A stretch of 27,749 nucleotides of DNA from Nitrososphaerota archaeon (GTDB lineage Archaea > Thermoproteota > Nitrososphaeria > Nitrososphaerales > UBA183), in NCBI GenBank assembly GCA_029785685.1, contig JAFLZE010000014.1:1-27749 (forward strand), in the 5' to 3' direction. The notes beneath the pieces were generated by a model. That model searched no databases. It had not been told where the DNA came from and saw nothing but the letters and a program-made list of their open reading frames with translations. Of this stretch, positions 8,442-15,421 are shown piece by piece (positions within the stretch are counted from its first letter, which is position 1; each line of letters starts with the position of its first letter). The translations under genes were made by a program, and so were the position numbers.

Positions 8442-8750
8442 TCAGATTGGGAGCCTCACGTCCCCCGGATAGACGCGAACGCCCTTCAGCTCCAGGGCCT
8501 TCGAAAACTCTTTCGCCCTGTCGGCCGGAACGAATGCGCTCATCGACTTCGAGTTTCCGTCGCCGTCGCAGACAACGAGCGCTGCAGTCTTGTTCTTACC
8601 CTGAACCACCTTCTGGAGCATCTCTTCCCCCACCGGGGTCCACTCGGAGGCCCCGAGCTTGAGGAAGAGCATGGGATAGCAGGGGCCTGCGACTGCCTCC
8701 AGCGTCGCGACAGCCCTGTCCACCCTCTTCCTGCCCGTACTGACCGCCAT
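8442..8750 (-). CDS. Conserved small protein of unknown function, downstream of EamA transporter
   Basis: 102 residues from ATG at 8750; mixed alpha/beta with no signal peptide, no membrane segment and no recognised motif. It follows the EamA gene by 17 nt on the same strand, so the two are probably co-transcribed. A TTG at 8771 overlapping the EamA stop (TTGA) would add seven residues and is an alternative start. A TATA-like CTATAC at 8780-8785 (minus) lies ~34 nt before the ATG and could give it a promoter of its own. I do not recognise the family. Confidence 0.7.
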   Translation of the reverse strand: MAVSTGRKRVDRAVATLEAVAGPCYPMLFLKLGASEWTPVGEEMLQKVVQGKNKTAALVVCDGDGNSKSMSAFVPADRAKEFSKALELKGVRVYPGDVRLPI

Positions 8751-8767
8751 GAAATAGTCCGTCCCTC

Positions 8768-9655
8768 TCAACCTCCAAAGTATAGAAGTACGAAGACGCC
8801 TGCAATCGCGAGGAGGACCCCAGCCACCTGGTTGAGCTCGAGGCGTTCCCTGAGGAGTACAAGCCCGTACCCCGCGGCCACGGCTCCACCCACTCCCGAA
8901 AGGGCGGCAACCATAGGGAGAGCGCCAGTCCCTGCAATAATCCCGTAGGTGAACGAAAGGAACCCGGCGGCTTCCAGGACGCCCATAACAAGTATGGTGC
9001 CTGAGAAGTCGGCCAGGCTGGGCTTGATGTCCTGACCGAGTACGGGAGCAAGAGCGAACCCCGCAGACGCTCCAACACCCCGCAGCATCAGGGCCGGAAT
9101 CACGAGGCTGACTAACGGGGCCGCGTAGCCAACCCCCACGTAAACCATCCCAAAGAAGGTCGAGCACCCCACTGCCGACCCAACCCCAGCCGTTAGTGCA
9201 GCCTTCCCACGCCCTCCGAGCTGCCCCTTTAACTCAGAGAAACGCGTCGAGAGGAGGATCACCCCGAGTATTATCCCTGTGATGGCGACAACCTTGGCCG
9301 GCGACACCAGGGTCCCGAGAAGGGCGACGGAAAGGATGACGGTCACAGCGGGGTACGTGTAAGCGATAGGGGCAACGACAGAGACCACCCCTCTATGGAA
9401 TGCGCGGTAAAGCAGGAGGAATGCTATGAGGTTCAGCCCTCCTGCCACAGCCAAGACCTCCAGCGCCGGCGGCGTGAGTGACAGATGAGGGTCAATCCAG
9501 GGGATCAGGGCCAGTAGGACGACGAGTGTGACCACGTGCGAATAAACGACGGTCTTGTAGGACCCCAACTTCTCCGACTGGCTCCTCGACAGGTAGTCGG
9601 AGGTCCCCCAACAGAGAGCCGCGACTAGGCCTGCTGCTATTGGGATGTACGCCAA
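8768..9655 (-). CDS. EamA/DMT-family membrane transporter
   Basis: 295 residues with about ten hydrophobic helices arranged as two five-helix halves, as in the drug/metabolite transporter superfamily (EamA). Characteristic features are the N-terminal 'ALCWGTSDYL' helix, the internal 'PVVSVVAPIAYTYPAVTVILS'-like helix region and the duplicated second half ending in 'LLAIAGVFVLLYFGG'. These proteins usually export amino acids, metabolites or drugs; the substrate cannot be told. It starts at TTG (9655) directly before the first helix, with a TATA box ~34 nt upstream shared with the divergent LLM gene. Confidence 0.88.
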   Translation of the reverse strand: MAYIPIAAGLVAALCWGTSDYLSRSQSEKLGSYKTVVYSHVVTLVVLLALIPWIDPHLSLTPPALEVLAVAGGLNLIAFLLLYRAFHRGVVSVVAPIAYTYPAVTVILSVALLGTLVSPAKVVAITGIILGVILLSTRFSELKGQLGGRGKAALTAGVGSAVGCSTFFGMVYVGVGYAAPLVSLVIPALMLRGVGASAGFALAPVLGQDIKPSLADFSGTILVMGVLEAAGFLSFTYGIIAGTGALPMVAALSGVGGAVAAGYGLVLLRERLELNQVAGVLLAIAGVFVLLYFGG

Positions 9656-9681
9656 ATGGACAGACCTTCCCCTCCTCGCTC

Positions 9682-9694
9682 GGCTTTAAGAGCC
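9682..9694. promoter_or_regulatory. Shared bidirectional TATA box (EamA / LLM oxidoreductase)
   Basis: GGCTTTAAGAGCC reads as a TATA box in both directions: TTTAAG is 32 nt before the TTG at 9717 (plus) and CTTAAA is ~35 nt before the TTG at 9655 (minus). No second candidate box lies in the 61-nt gap, so one element seems to serve both genes. Confidence 0.5.
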
Positions 9695-9716
9695 ATCTGA
9701 CTTCTGGGCGCTGCGG

Positions 9717-10721
9717 TTGAAGATAGACGCTGAGGTGCAAGTAGGGGCTCCTGTGGAGGCAGCAGAGCTGTCGAAGAAGGCCGAGGAATACGGATTCGAT
9801 TGTTTCTGGGTGAACGAAACGAAGCACGACCCGTTCGTCCAGCTCTCGCTCGCCGCCCAGTCGACCCGGAGGATTTCCCTCGGGACCTCCATAGCCCTCG
9901 CCTTCACGAGGAGTCCCACTACCCTGGCGTACACCGCCTGGGACCTCCAGAGCTTGTCGGCCGGGAGGCTGATATTGGGGCTCGGCAGTCAGGTGAAGGG
10001 ACATATCGAGAGGAGATTCGGAATGAAATGGGACGCTCCCGCTCCGAAAATGAGAGATGAAGTCCTCGCGATGAAGGCAGTTTGGGAGAGCTGGCAGGAA
10101 GGGAAGACTCTCGGCTACCACGGCAGATACTTCAGGTTGGACCTGATGACCCCCTTCTTCAGCCCCGGCCCGGTGGAGCACCCCGAGATACCTATCTACG
10201 TCGCGGGGGTCAACCCGGGGATGTGCAGGGTCGCAGGGGAAGTTGCGGAGGGGCTTCATGTGCATCCTCTGCACACCGTGAGATACCTAACTGAGGTGGT
10301 GCGGCCTGCGCTGGAGGCTGGCGCGGCCAAAGCAGGACGGAAGGGACGGGCCGCGGCTGCTGCTTCGGTGTTCGCCGCAGTAGGTGAAACAAGAGAGGAG
10401 ATACGTAACGTCAGGGAAGCATACAGAGAACAGATATCGTTCTATGCGTCGACGCGGAGCTACAGGCGGGTCATGGAACTGCACGGATGGGGGGACATCT
10501 GCGACAGACTCCACGGGCTTTCGACCAAGGGGGACTGGGGGAGGATGCCGTCGGAGGTCACGGACGACATCCTGAACGAGTTCGTGGTGGAAGGGACCTG
10601 GGACGACATCGGGGTGGCGGTCAAAGGCAGGTATGAGAACCTCCTGGAGAGGGTTAGGCTCTACCTCCCCTTCGACGGAAACGAAAACTGGAAGCGGATG
10701 ATAGAGGGGTTCAGAGCCTGA
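9717..10721 (+). CDS. LLM-class (probably F420-dependent) oxidoreductase
   Basis: 334-residue bacterial-luciferase-like TIM barrel. Seen: N-terminal strand 'KIDAEVQVG', 'EEYGFDCFWVNETKHDPF', 'ISLGTSIALAFTRSPTTLAYTAWDLQSLSAGRLILGLG' region, 'YHGRYFRLD' and 'EIPIYVAGVNPGM'. This is the pattern of the TIGR03617-like group of F420-dependent dehydrogenases; many relatives use F420 rather than FMN, but the cofactor is inferred. Starts at TTG with the shared TATA box. Its stop overlaps the convergent O-methyltransferase stop by 11 nt. Confidence 0.88.
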   Translation: MKIDAEVQVGAPVEAAELSKKAEEYGFDCFWVNETKHDPFVQLSLAAQSTRRISLGTSIALAFTRSPTTLAYTAWDLQSLSAGRLILGLGSQVKGHIERRFGMKWDAPAPKMRDEVLAMKAVWESWQEGKTLGYHGRYFRLDLMTPFFSPGPVEHPEIPIYVAGVNPGMCRVAGEVAEGLHVHPLHTVRYLTEVVRPALEAGAAKAGRKGRAAAAASVFAAVGETREEIRNVREAYREQISFYASTRSYRRVMELHGWGDICDRLHGLSTKGDWGRMPSEVTDDILNEFVVEGTWDDIGVAVKGRYENLLERVRLYLPFDGNENWKRMIEGFRA

Positions 10722-11280
10722 CGCTTATTTCCACGGCGTCCCCGGCGTCGGTTCCCCAGTTAGGCGACGCCTCCCTATAGGCGCTATCGTACAGTCCCGA
10801 CTTCCTTACGTACTCCAGATAGGAGCCGACCTCGGCGGCGTGGGACTTCACGTTGTCGGCGACCACCACGCTCCCCTTGTGCAGCAGTCGCTCGATTGAA
10901 TTCAGGTAAACGAGGTAGTCCTCCTTCACTGCGTCGAGGAAGACCATGTCGAATCGCCCATCCAGCGTTGGGAGTACCTTCAGCGCATCGCCTACGACCA
11001 CTTCGATTCTGTCAGAGAGCCCTGCGTTCTCAAAGTTGGAACGCGCGGCCTTGGCCATGTCTTCCCGGATTTCCACGCAGATGAGCTTGCCTCCTGCGTC
11101 TAGATGCCTCGCCATCCTGATTGCGCTGTAACCGACGTTGGTGCCGACCTCCAAAATGGACGACGGCCTGTGAACCGCAATCACCTCGTCGAGCAGAAGG
11201 CCCCTCTTCGGGCCTATGATGGGCCACCCCTTTCCTGGGGCCGCGTCTTCGATGGACTTCAGGAGCTGTTCTGGTTTCAT
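10711..11280 (-). CDS. SAM-dependent O-methyltransferase (COMT-like family)
   Basis: 189-residue class I methyltransferase. SAM-binding motif I E44-VGTNVG, motif II 'ICVEI', 'VVVGDAL', 'FDMVFLDAVKEDY' and 'VVVADNV' are in the order typical of the catechol/caffeoyl-CoA O-methyltransferase family, whose members use a divalent metal at the 'LDAxK' and 'ADN' sites; both are present. The acceptor substrate is unknown. ATG start with TTTAC 30 nt upstream on the minus strand. The last 11 nt overlap the 3' end of the convergent LLM gene. Confidence 0.9.
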   Translation of the reverse strand: MKPEQLLKSIEDAAPGKGWPIIGPKRGLLLDEVIAVHRPSSILEVGTNVGYSAIRMARHLDAGGKLICVEIREDMAKAARSNFENAGLSDRIEVVVGDALKVLPTLDGRFDMVFLDAVKEDYLVYLNSIERLLHKGSVVVADNVKSHAAEVGSYLEYVRKSGLYDSAYREASPNWGTDAGDAVEISVRL

Positions 11281-11340
11281 GGGCGTGGTCAGCCTTCTCC
11301 GAAGTGTAAACCTGCCGATGGCCCTCCTTCCCGGGACAAG

Positions 11341-11348
11341 CTTTTAGT
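11341..11348 (+). promoter_or_regulatory. TATA box of the MIP18-family gene
   Basis: CTTTTAGT about 33 nt before the ATG at 11376. The divergent methyltransferase has its own box (GTTTAC, minus strand, ~11305-11312). Confidence 0.45.
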
Positions 11349-11375
11349 AGCGGAAGGCGGTCTTTTCGGAATCGG

Positions 11376-11720
11376 ATGTCTTCCGAACAGGTGGACGTGA
11401 AGGAACTGCAGCGACAGATTTCGAAGATTGTCGACCCTGAGATAGGCATGCCCATCGTCGAGATGAACCTCGTCGACAGGCTGGACGTCAAGGAGGGAGA
11501 GGTGGACGTCGAATACCACGCGACCACCCAGTTCTGCCCCCCCGTGTTTGCTTTGAAGATCTCTCAGGACCTGAAAGACAGTCTGACGCAGGTGAAGGGG
11601 GTGAAGTCTGTAAGGGTCGTGGTCACTGGGCACTACTTCGCCGACGCCATCAACAGGCAGGTGAACAAGTCGCTCACCGGCTCCGAGCCGGCTCCCGCGG
11701 AACAGGCCCCGAAGCAGTAG
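11376..11720 (+). CDS. MIP18-family (DUF59) metal-sulfur cluster assembly factor
   Basis: 114 residues. The MIP18/PaaD/SufT-type core is clear: 'KIVDPEIGMPIVEMNLV' near residues 18-33, a beta strand, then the conserved cysteine C54 in 'TTQFCPPVFAL'. Proteins of this family help insert or traffic Fe-S clusters into target proteins. The C-terminal ~15 residues are a low-complexity Pro/Ala tail. The TAG stop directly abuts the stop of the convergent regulator, with no base between. Confidence 0.88.
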   Translation: MSSEQVDVKELQRQISKIVDPEIGMPIVEMNLVDRLDVKEGEVDVEYHATTQFCPPVFALKISQDLKDSLTQVKGVKSVRVVVTGHYFADAINRQVNKSLTGSEPAPAEQAPKQ

Positions 11721-12401
11721 TCAGAGCAGGGTAAGGGCAGCGGACAGGGCCCCGAGCTTCGCCGTCACCTCGTCAGGTGCCCCCGAGAGGACCACCGCGT
11801 CCCCGTTGGCCAGCTTTAGGTGCGCGCGGAGCGAACCCCACGAAGGACCAGGGAAGTCGCTTTCGCAGTCAGCGGATCCACCAGGGATGGTGAACCTCCC
11901 CTCCTTGATTATGAGGGTAGTCGCACCGGCTGCCCCTACCCCTATGGCCGCATCCCTCTGCTCAAGCCCGCCCCTTACCGCCCGCCCTCCTTCCTTCACA
12001 GCCAGGCCGACCTGGATAAATCCCATAGTGATAGCAGACCTCTCGACCGCGACGAGGGGGGAGAGCTTTGCTGCGAACGACTGGAGGGCACTCATCCCGG
12101 ACTCGGTCAGGTAGCACCCTGATGCGTTTGCCCCCGCATACCCACCGTCGCGGAGCTTCTTGATGATCGTACGAGCAGGTCCCTCCTTGAGGCCTGCTTT
12201 GGCGGCAAGAGCCTGCCGGCCGATAAGCCCGCTTTCTCCTATAGTCAGGAAAGCCAAGACCATGTGGGCCTTCCCGTAAGAAGGAGAGGGCCCGATAGAA
12301 GGCCGGGCTGCCAACTGGAGCAGACCGCGGAACGACTGCAACGCCGCCGACTTTCGCTCGGTCTCTTTATCATGTTTCGTCAGGGAGGAGAAGGCTTCCA
12401 C
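11721..12401 (-). CDS. DUF4443-type winged-helix transcription regulator
   Basis: 226 residues. The N-terminal third (SIGPSPSYGKAHMVLAFLTIG ... TIIKKLRDGGYAG) is a winged-helix DNA-binding domain of the archaeal DUF4443 kind, followed by a ~130-residue domain rich in small residues that may bind a ligand. The listed start is GTG at 12401. The start is uncertain: the only TATA-like box (TATAAAA, minus, 12415-12409) is just 14 nt away, and window-wide spacing predicts a start at CTG 12383; TTG at 12341 is also possible. It diverges from the ECF S-component gene across a perfect palindrome, so regulation of that promoter and autoregulation are likely by inference. Confidence 0.8.
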   Translation of the reverse strand: MEAFSSLTKHDKETERKSAALQSFRGLLQLAARPSIGPSPSYGKAHMVLAFLTIGESGLIGRQALAAKAGLKEGPARTIIKKLRDGGYAGANASGCYLTESGMSALQSFAAKLSPLVAVERSAITMGFIQVGLAVKEGGRAVRGGLEQRDAAIGVGAAGATTLIIKEGRFTIPGGSADCESDFPGPSWGSLRAHLKLANGDAVVLSGAPDEVTAKLGALSAALTLL

Positions 12402-12406
12402 GAATC

Positions 12407-12415
12407 CCTTTTATA
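12407..12415. promoter_or_regulatory. Shared TATA region of regulator and ECF-S genes
   Basis: CCTTTTATA reads TTTATA toward the ECF-S gene (28 nt before ATG 12438) and TATAAAAGG toward the regulator. Its right end overlaps the left arm of the palindrome. Confidence 0.5.
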
Positions 12416-12439
12416 CTGGATGGATTATCCATCCAGTAT
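12413..12439. repeat. Perfect 13-bp inverted repeat, probable operator
   Basis: Arms ATACTGGATGGAT (12413-12425) and ATCCATCCAGTAT (12427-12439) are exact reverse complements around a single T. The element covers the end of the TATA box, the expected transcription start and the first two bases of the ATG, the position expected for a repressor site in a leaderless promoter. An RNA hairpin role is less likely because a leaderless mRNA would not contain the left arm. Confidence 0.75.
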
Positions 12440-12998
12440 GCGAGGAGCCAGCGACGTGGCAGTCGTCGCGGCGTTCTCGGCACTGATCATAGGGTCGGAC
12501 CTCGCGCTTTCGGGACCGGAATTCTCCAACATCAAGCTCCTGGACACGTTAGTCTTCGTCTCTGCTTACCTGTTCGGGTTCCGGGTCGGGGCGGCGGTTG
12601 CAGTGGTCTCCGAGACAGCCTGGAGTTTCGTCAGCCCCATAGGGATGGCGGGGGCGATAACACCCTTCCTGGTCACCGGCGAACTCCTGTTCGCGCTGGC
12701 AGGGTGGGCCGCTTCGCGCGCCTGGGGCAAGAAGGTAGGGGTCCTGTCGGTCAACTCCATCTTCATCGGAGCATCCCTGGCCATCTGTGCGTTCCTCTGG
12801 GACCTTGAGACCAATGCCGCCACCGCACTGATTTCATACTGGCCCTCCCTCGGAGTCCCTCAGCTCTTGGCGACGATGTTCAACCCGTTTACCCTGCTCT
12901 TCTCAATCGCCCATGAGGGGAGCGACTTCGCCTTCGGGGTCCTCGTCGCACCTGCGTTCATCACAGTCATTCCCAGGGCCTTGGGGAGGCGGCCTTGA
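12438..12998 (+). CDS. Putative ECF-type vitamin transporter S component
   Basis: 186-residue integral membrane protein with about six hydrophobic segments and no other domain, the size and topology of substrate-binding S components of ECF transporters. Motif-like parts include 'ALIIGSDLALSGPEFSNIKLLDTLVFVSAYLFG', written here only as a pointer to residues ~12-45, and 'GELLFALAGW'. ATG at 12438 is set by the TATA box 28 nt upstream; a frame open further upstream overlaps the divergent regulator and is rejected. It overlaps the DUF4430 gene by one base (TGATG). No ECF ATPase or T component is present, so it would have to share a module encoded elsewhere. The substrate is unknown; a corrinoid is suggested by the neighbour. 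Confidence 0.68.
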   Translation: MRGASDVAVVAAFSALIIGSDLALSGPEFSNIKLLDTLVFVSAYLFGFRVGAAVAVVSETAWSFVSPIGMAGAITPFLVTGELLFALAGWAASRAWGKKVGVLSVNSIFIGASLAICAFLWDLETNAATALISYWPSLGVPQLLATMFNPFTLLFSIAHEGSDFAFGVLVAPAFITVIPRALGRRP

Positions 12999-13687
12999 TG
13001 CCTACCAAGGGGACATTCTGGGGGGTCGTCGCGGTCCTCGCGGCTCTTCTAGTCCTGAGCTCAACCGCGACAGTAATCTACTATGGGGAATACGAGGCCG
13101 CTGCTTCCCAGAACCAGATTTACGCAGGGGAGCTAAAGACCGCGCTCGCGAGCTACAGGACTCTCCAGGGCTCTTATGACAGCAGCCTGTCAGATTACAA
13201 CGAGACGATATCGTTGCTAGTGACCGCGGTCGCCAATCTCAACACCAGCACCCCAGCCTATCAGGAGGCGAGCGTCGCCTTGTCCACCTTGTGGGGCGAA
13301 TATCAGGCACTTGCGAGTTCGGCCGGGGAGACCCATTTGATTTATGGGATGCACATGCTGGTCGACTATGGGAACGGGACGAGGGTCTGGTACAACGACA
13401 CGGCGGCCCAACCCGGCTGGAACGCCTATGTCGTCACCCTGGTGCTTCTCGACGGACGAGTGCAGGCCACATGGTACCCCCAGTACGGCGAGCACTTCGT
13501 GACCGGAATCGGAGGGGTGTCCGACTCGCAGTCCGAGTACTGGTTCCTCCTTACCTACAACAGTTCCTCATCCTGGCAGGTGGCCCAAGTGGGAGCGGAC
13601 GCGATACCTGCGGTCAACGGGACAACATTCGCCTGGATCTACTGCCCAGAGAATTCAGAGTACCTTCCCACCTGTCCGCTCCCCTAG
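12998..13687 (+). CDS. Membrane-anchored DUF4430 (transcobalamin-like) extracellular protein
   Basis: 229 residues: an N-terminal hydrophobic helix (~7-30) as signal anchor, an extracellular helical stretch (~35-105) rich in Ser/Thr/Tyr with possible N-glycosylation sites (NET, NTS, NGT, NDT), then a domain at ~115-225 like the DUF4430/transcobalamin C-terminal beta-grasp domain ('YWFLLTYNSSSSWQVAQVGA', 'NGTTFAWIYC'). That domain closes over cobalamin in the animal carriers. Overlap with the S-component gene implies a joint product, plausibly an extracellular ligand-capturing partner. TTG at 12995 is an alternative start. Its stop shares a CTAG with the convergent dph6. Confidence 0.72.
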   Translation: MPTKGTFWGVVAVLAALLVLSSTATVIYYGEYEAAASQNQIYAGELKTALASYRTLQGSYDSSLSDYNETISLLVTAVANLNTSTPAYQEASVALSTLWGEYQALASSAGETHLIYGMHMLVDYGNGTRVWYNDTAAQPGWNAYVVTLVLLDGRVQATWYPQYGEHFVTGIGGVSDSQSEYWFLLTYNSSSSWQVAQVGADAIPAVNGTTFAWIYCPENSEYLPTCPLP

Positions 13688-14349
13688 TCGGGGAGGATGT
13701 CAGTAAAGCAGAAGCCGTCTCTCAAGACTACCTCTCCTCTCTTCACGCCAATCTCTCCGTCGAATATCGGCCCGCCGTAGACAAATGTGTGGAACTCTCC
13801 GTTCTCACCACATGGGTCAACACCTGCGGGGAGTTCTGAGAGGAACGACTCGTCGAAGTCCCTCCCACAAAGCCCTCCGTCGAGGACCTCGGGGTCCACG
13901 GTGCAGACGATGGCTTTGAACTGAAGGTGGAGGAACGTGTGGGCTAGTTTCCTGGTGTCCTTCATCCAGAGAGGGAACACCCCGACCATATCGAGCTTCG
14001 AGAGAAGTTTCTCGCGATAGTCCCTGATGTCCTTGAGAAACAGGTCACCGAAGACTACATGCCGCACACCTTGCGAGCGCCGTGCTTCGAGAGCGTTGGA
14101 CATGTACCTCTCATACTCGGCATTTGATGCGCTTTTCGTTATCCAGACTTCGTCGACGGGGAGGCGCAGCCTATCCGCCTGGGCCGTCAGGAGGGCCCTC
14201 CTGACCCCGTGCATGCTTATCCTGCCGAAATCCCTGGTCAGCGTGGTCATTAGAGATGTTATCTCGAAGTCCTTGGACTTGGAGACGTCATAGAGCGCGA
14301 GCGCGCTGTCTTTTCCCCCACTCCACGAAAGGACGGCGGTAGGAGGCAA
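13684..14349 (-). CDS. dph6: Diphthine--ammonia ligase (Dph6-type)
   Basis: 221-residue ATP pyrophosphatase of the DUF71/Dph6 family, which performs the last step of diphthamide synthesis on elongation factor 2. Seen: N-terminal PP-loop S10-GGKDS15, 'VFGDLFL' in the middle and the diagnostic C-terminal 'GENGEFHT' followed by 'VYGGPIF'. TTG start at 14349 with a CTTATAG box 30 nt upstream (minus strand). The product is cytosolic. The last base triplet overlaps the stop of the convergent DUF4430 gene in a shared CTAG. Confidence 0.93.
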   Translation of the reverse strand: MPPTAVLSWSGGKDSALALYDVSKSKDFEITSLMTTLTRDFGRISMHGVRRALLTAQADRLRLPVDEVWITKSASNAEYERYMSNALEARRSQGVRHVVFGDLFLKDIRDYREKLLSKLDMVGVFPLWMKDTRKLAHTFLHLQFKAIVCTVDPEVLDGGLCGRDFDESFLSELPAGVDPCGENGEFHTFVYGGPIFDGEIGVKRGEVVLRDGFCFTDILPD

Positions 14350-14821
14350 CCGCAGTTTGCCGGCGGATTCGGGCTATAAGTCTCGCATTCGACGGTCGAC
14401 CAAGGATTGCGGCACTGGGCTCCGCTGTTACGACCGTGGCAGAGAAACTCTCCCCGGACTGACCGGGCAGGGAGTAAAGAATCATAGAGTCGTTGCATCT
14501 GCTGCGACCGAGCATTGCTATGACGGCTGTGGCACGTCCTTTTGGTCACTTGTAATACTGAGGTTTCAGAACTAGTGCTTCTGGGCCTACTCTACAGGAA
14601 CCGCAGCAGGATTCCTCGGCAGCCAATCCGCGGACGACTCTCTCGGACGCGTTCAGCCGACGGCAAACAGGGACGGAGGTCCCCTGAACCGCATCCCCTT
14701 CGGACCGTCGATTCTGATGTGTCTGCGCCTGTTCATGAGGATGATGAAAGCTCGTTTGCCAGTTGAACAGGGAAATCAATGTTTAATGACAAGGGGCTAA
14801 AACGTCAACCACCTGCGTGAC
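14350..14821. other. Gene-free stretch, ~470 bp
   Basis: No open frame here has a family signature, a well-placed promoter or codon use like its neighbours. It holds the dph6 promoter at its left end (GGCTATAAGTC, 14373-14382), a GTTTAATG box-like element near 14781 and a possible hairpin with GGTCC/GGACC arms near 14689-14717. No tRNA T-loop is seen. It could hold an RNA gene or a decayed gene. Confidence 0.4.
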
Positions 14822-14823
14822 TG

Positions 14824-14829
14824 CTTAAG
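14824..14829 (+). promoter_or_regulatory. TATA box of the mini-zincin gene
   Basis: CTTAAG about 30 nt before the TTG at 14854. Confidence 0.45.
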
Positions 14830-14853
14830 TGCGGGGATGGATGGCTCCTTCCG

Positions 14854-15207
14854 TTGAATCTGTCACAAGGAGAAGTGCGGGCTGGGGTTGTCGCTCTCAT
14901 CCTTGACTCCAAGCCCGAGGAAGCGATCAGAGTCCTCAGCCGGTGGTACAGGGTCTCGGAACCCAGGCTCGGAGTAGGGGTCTTCGAAGGGAAGACAAAG
15001 GGGGTGGCTGCGGTGTATTCGCCGAGGAGGAAGGAGATTCTGGCCGCGAATAGGGAGTTCTTGTACGACCCTTTCGTCATAATACACGAGTTCTACCATC
15101 ATCTCAGGTCCGTCAGTGGGAAGCACAGAGGGACCGAAAAGCAGGCGGACAGGTTCGCCCTGGAGTTCATCGCCGCCTACTGGCAGACAGCATCCGGGAC
15201 CGCTTAG
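14854..15207 (+). CDS. Minimal zincin-like metalloprotease domain protein
   Basis: 117 residues. A gluzincin-type site is visible: H78-E79-F-Y-H82 followed 13 residues later by E95 in 'GTEKQADRFALEFI', which fits H, H and E as zinc ligands. The upstream part 'VAAVYSPRRKEILAANREFL' forms the edge strands usually seen before the active helix. No signal peptide, so it should be cytosolic. Similar mini-zincins include ImmA-like and toxin-associated peptidases, but no antitoxin or repressor partner is adjacent. TTG start agrees with the TATA box. Activity and substrate are unknown. Confidence 0.68.
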   Translation: MNLSQGEVRAGVVALILDSKPEEAIRVLSRWYRVSEPRLGVGVFEGKTKGVAAVYSPRRKEILAANREFLYDPFVIIHEFYHHLRSVSGKHRGTEKQADRFALEFIAAYWQTASGTA

Positions 15208-15225
15208 GCCGACTGCGGACCACCT

Positions 15226-15360
15226 TCAGTCGTCATTCATAACCTCGGTATGGCCGCTCCTGTCGCACGTTTTGCATCGGATTATAGTAATCCTTTCCAC
15301 CTTCTCTATGCTGCTCTCGAACTCGACCGTCAGTCCTGCACGGCGCCTTTCGCAGACCAG
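15226..15360 (-). CDS. Possible zinc-binding micro-protein with CTG start (44 aa)
   Basis: A minus-strand frame ends with a sequence typical of small archaeal zinc proteins: C29-x2-C32 then H37, with C3 near the start (VCERRRAGLTVEF ... IIRCKTCDRSGHTEV). Codon use (AGG, GAG, GTC, ATA, AAG) matches neighbours. The frame has no ATG, GTG or TTG before GTG at 15300, which would leave only 24 residues. A CTTAACG box at 15391-15385 lies 30-31 nt before an in-frame CTG at 15360, the distance seen at other promoters here. The start and reality of the gene are uncertain. Confidence 0.35.
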   Translation of the reverse strand: MVCERRRAGLTVEFESSIEKVERITIIRCKTCDRSGHTEVMNDD

Positions 15361-15382
15361 TTGGCTCCGCCGGCAAACCCCG

Positions 15383-15392
15383 AACGTTAAGA
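15383..15392. promoter_or_regulatory. Candidate shared TATA box, HIT gene / micro-gene
   Basis: AACGTTAAGA gives TTAAG toward the HIT gene (35 nt before TTG 15422) and CTTAAC toward the minus-strand micro-gene (30 nt before CTG 15360). A second box, GATTTAG at 15406-15412, lies 35 nt before a later in-frame TTG at 15443. Confidence 0.35.
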
Positions 15393-15421
15393 CCCCCGGG
15401 CAAAAGATTTAGAGAACTGCG

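Noticed and set aside
8751..9167. Long upstream extension of the 102-residue protein's frame
   Set aside because: It runs antiphase through the EamA gene on the same strand and is Arg/Gly-rich, so it is a shadow; only the part after 8750 is credible.
12264..12437. N-terminal extension of the ECF-S protein (58 extra residues)
   Set aside because: It lies over the divergent regulator gene, upstream of the TATA box and palindrome, and has arginine-rich shadow-like composition. ATG 12438 has correct promoter spacing.
14546..14779. Minus-strand frame of 77 codons (MISLFNWQTS...)
   Set aside because: Box-to-start distance (about 22 nt) does not fit, composition is atypical and nothing is recognisable.
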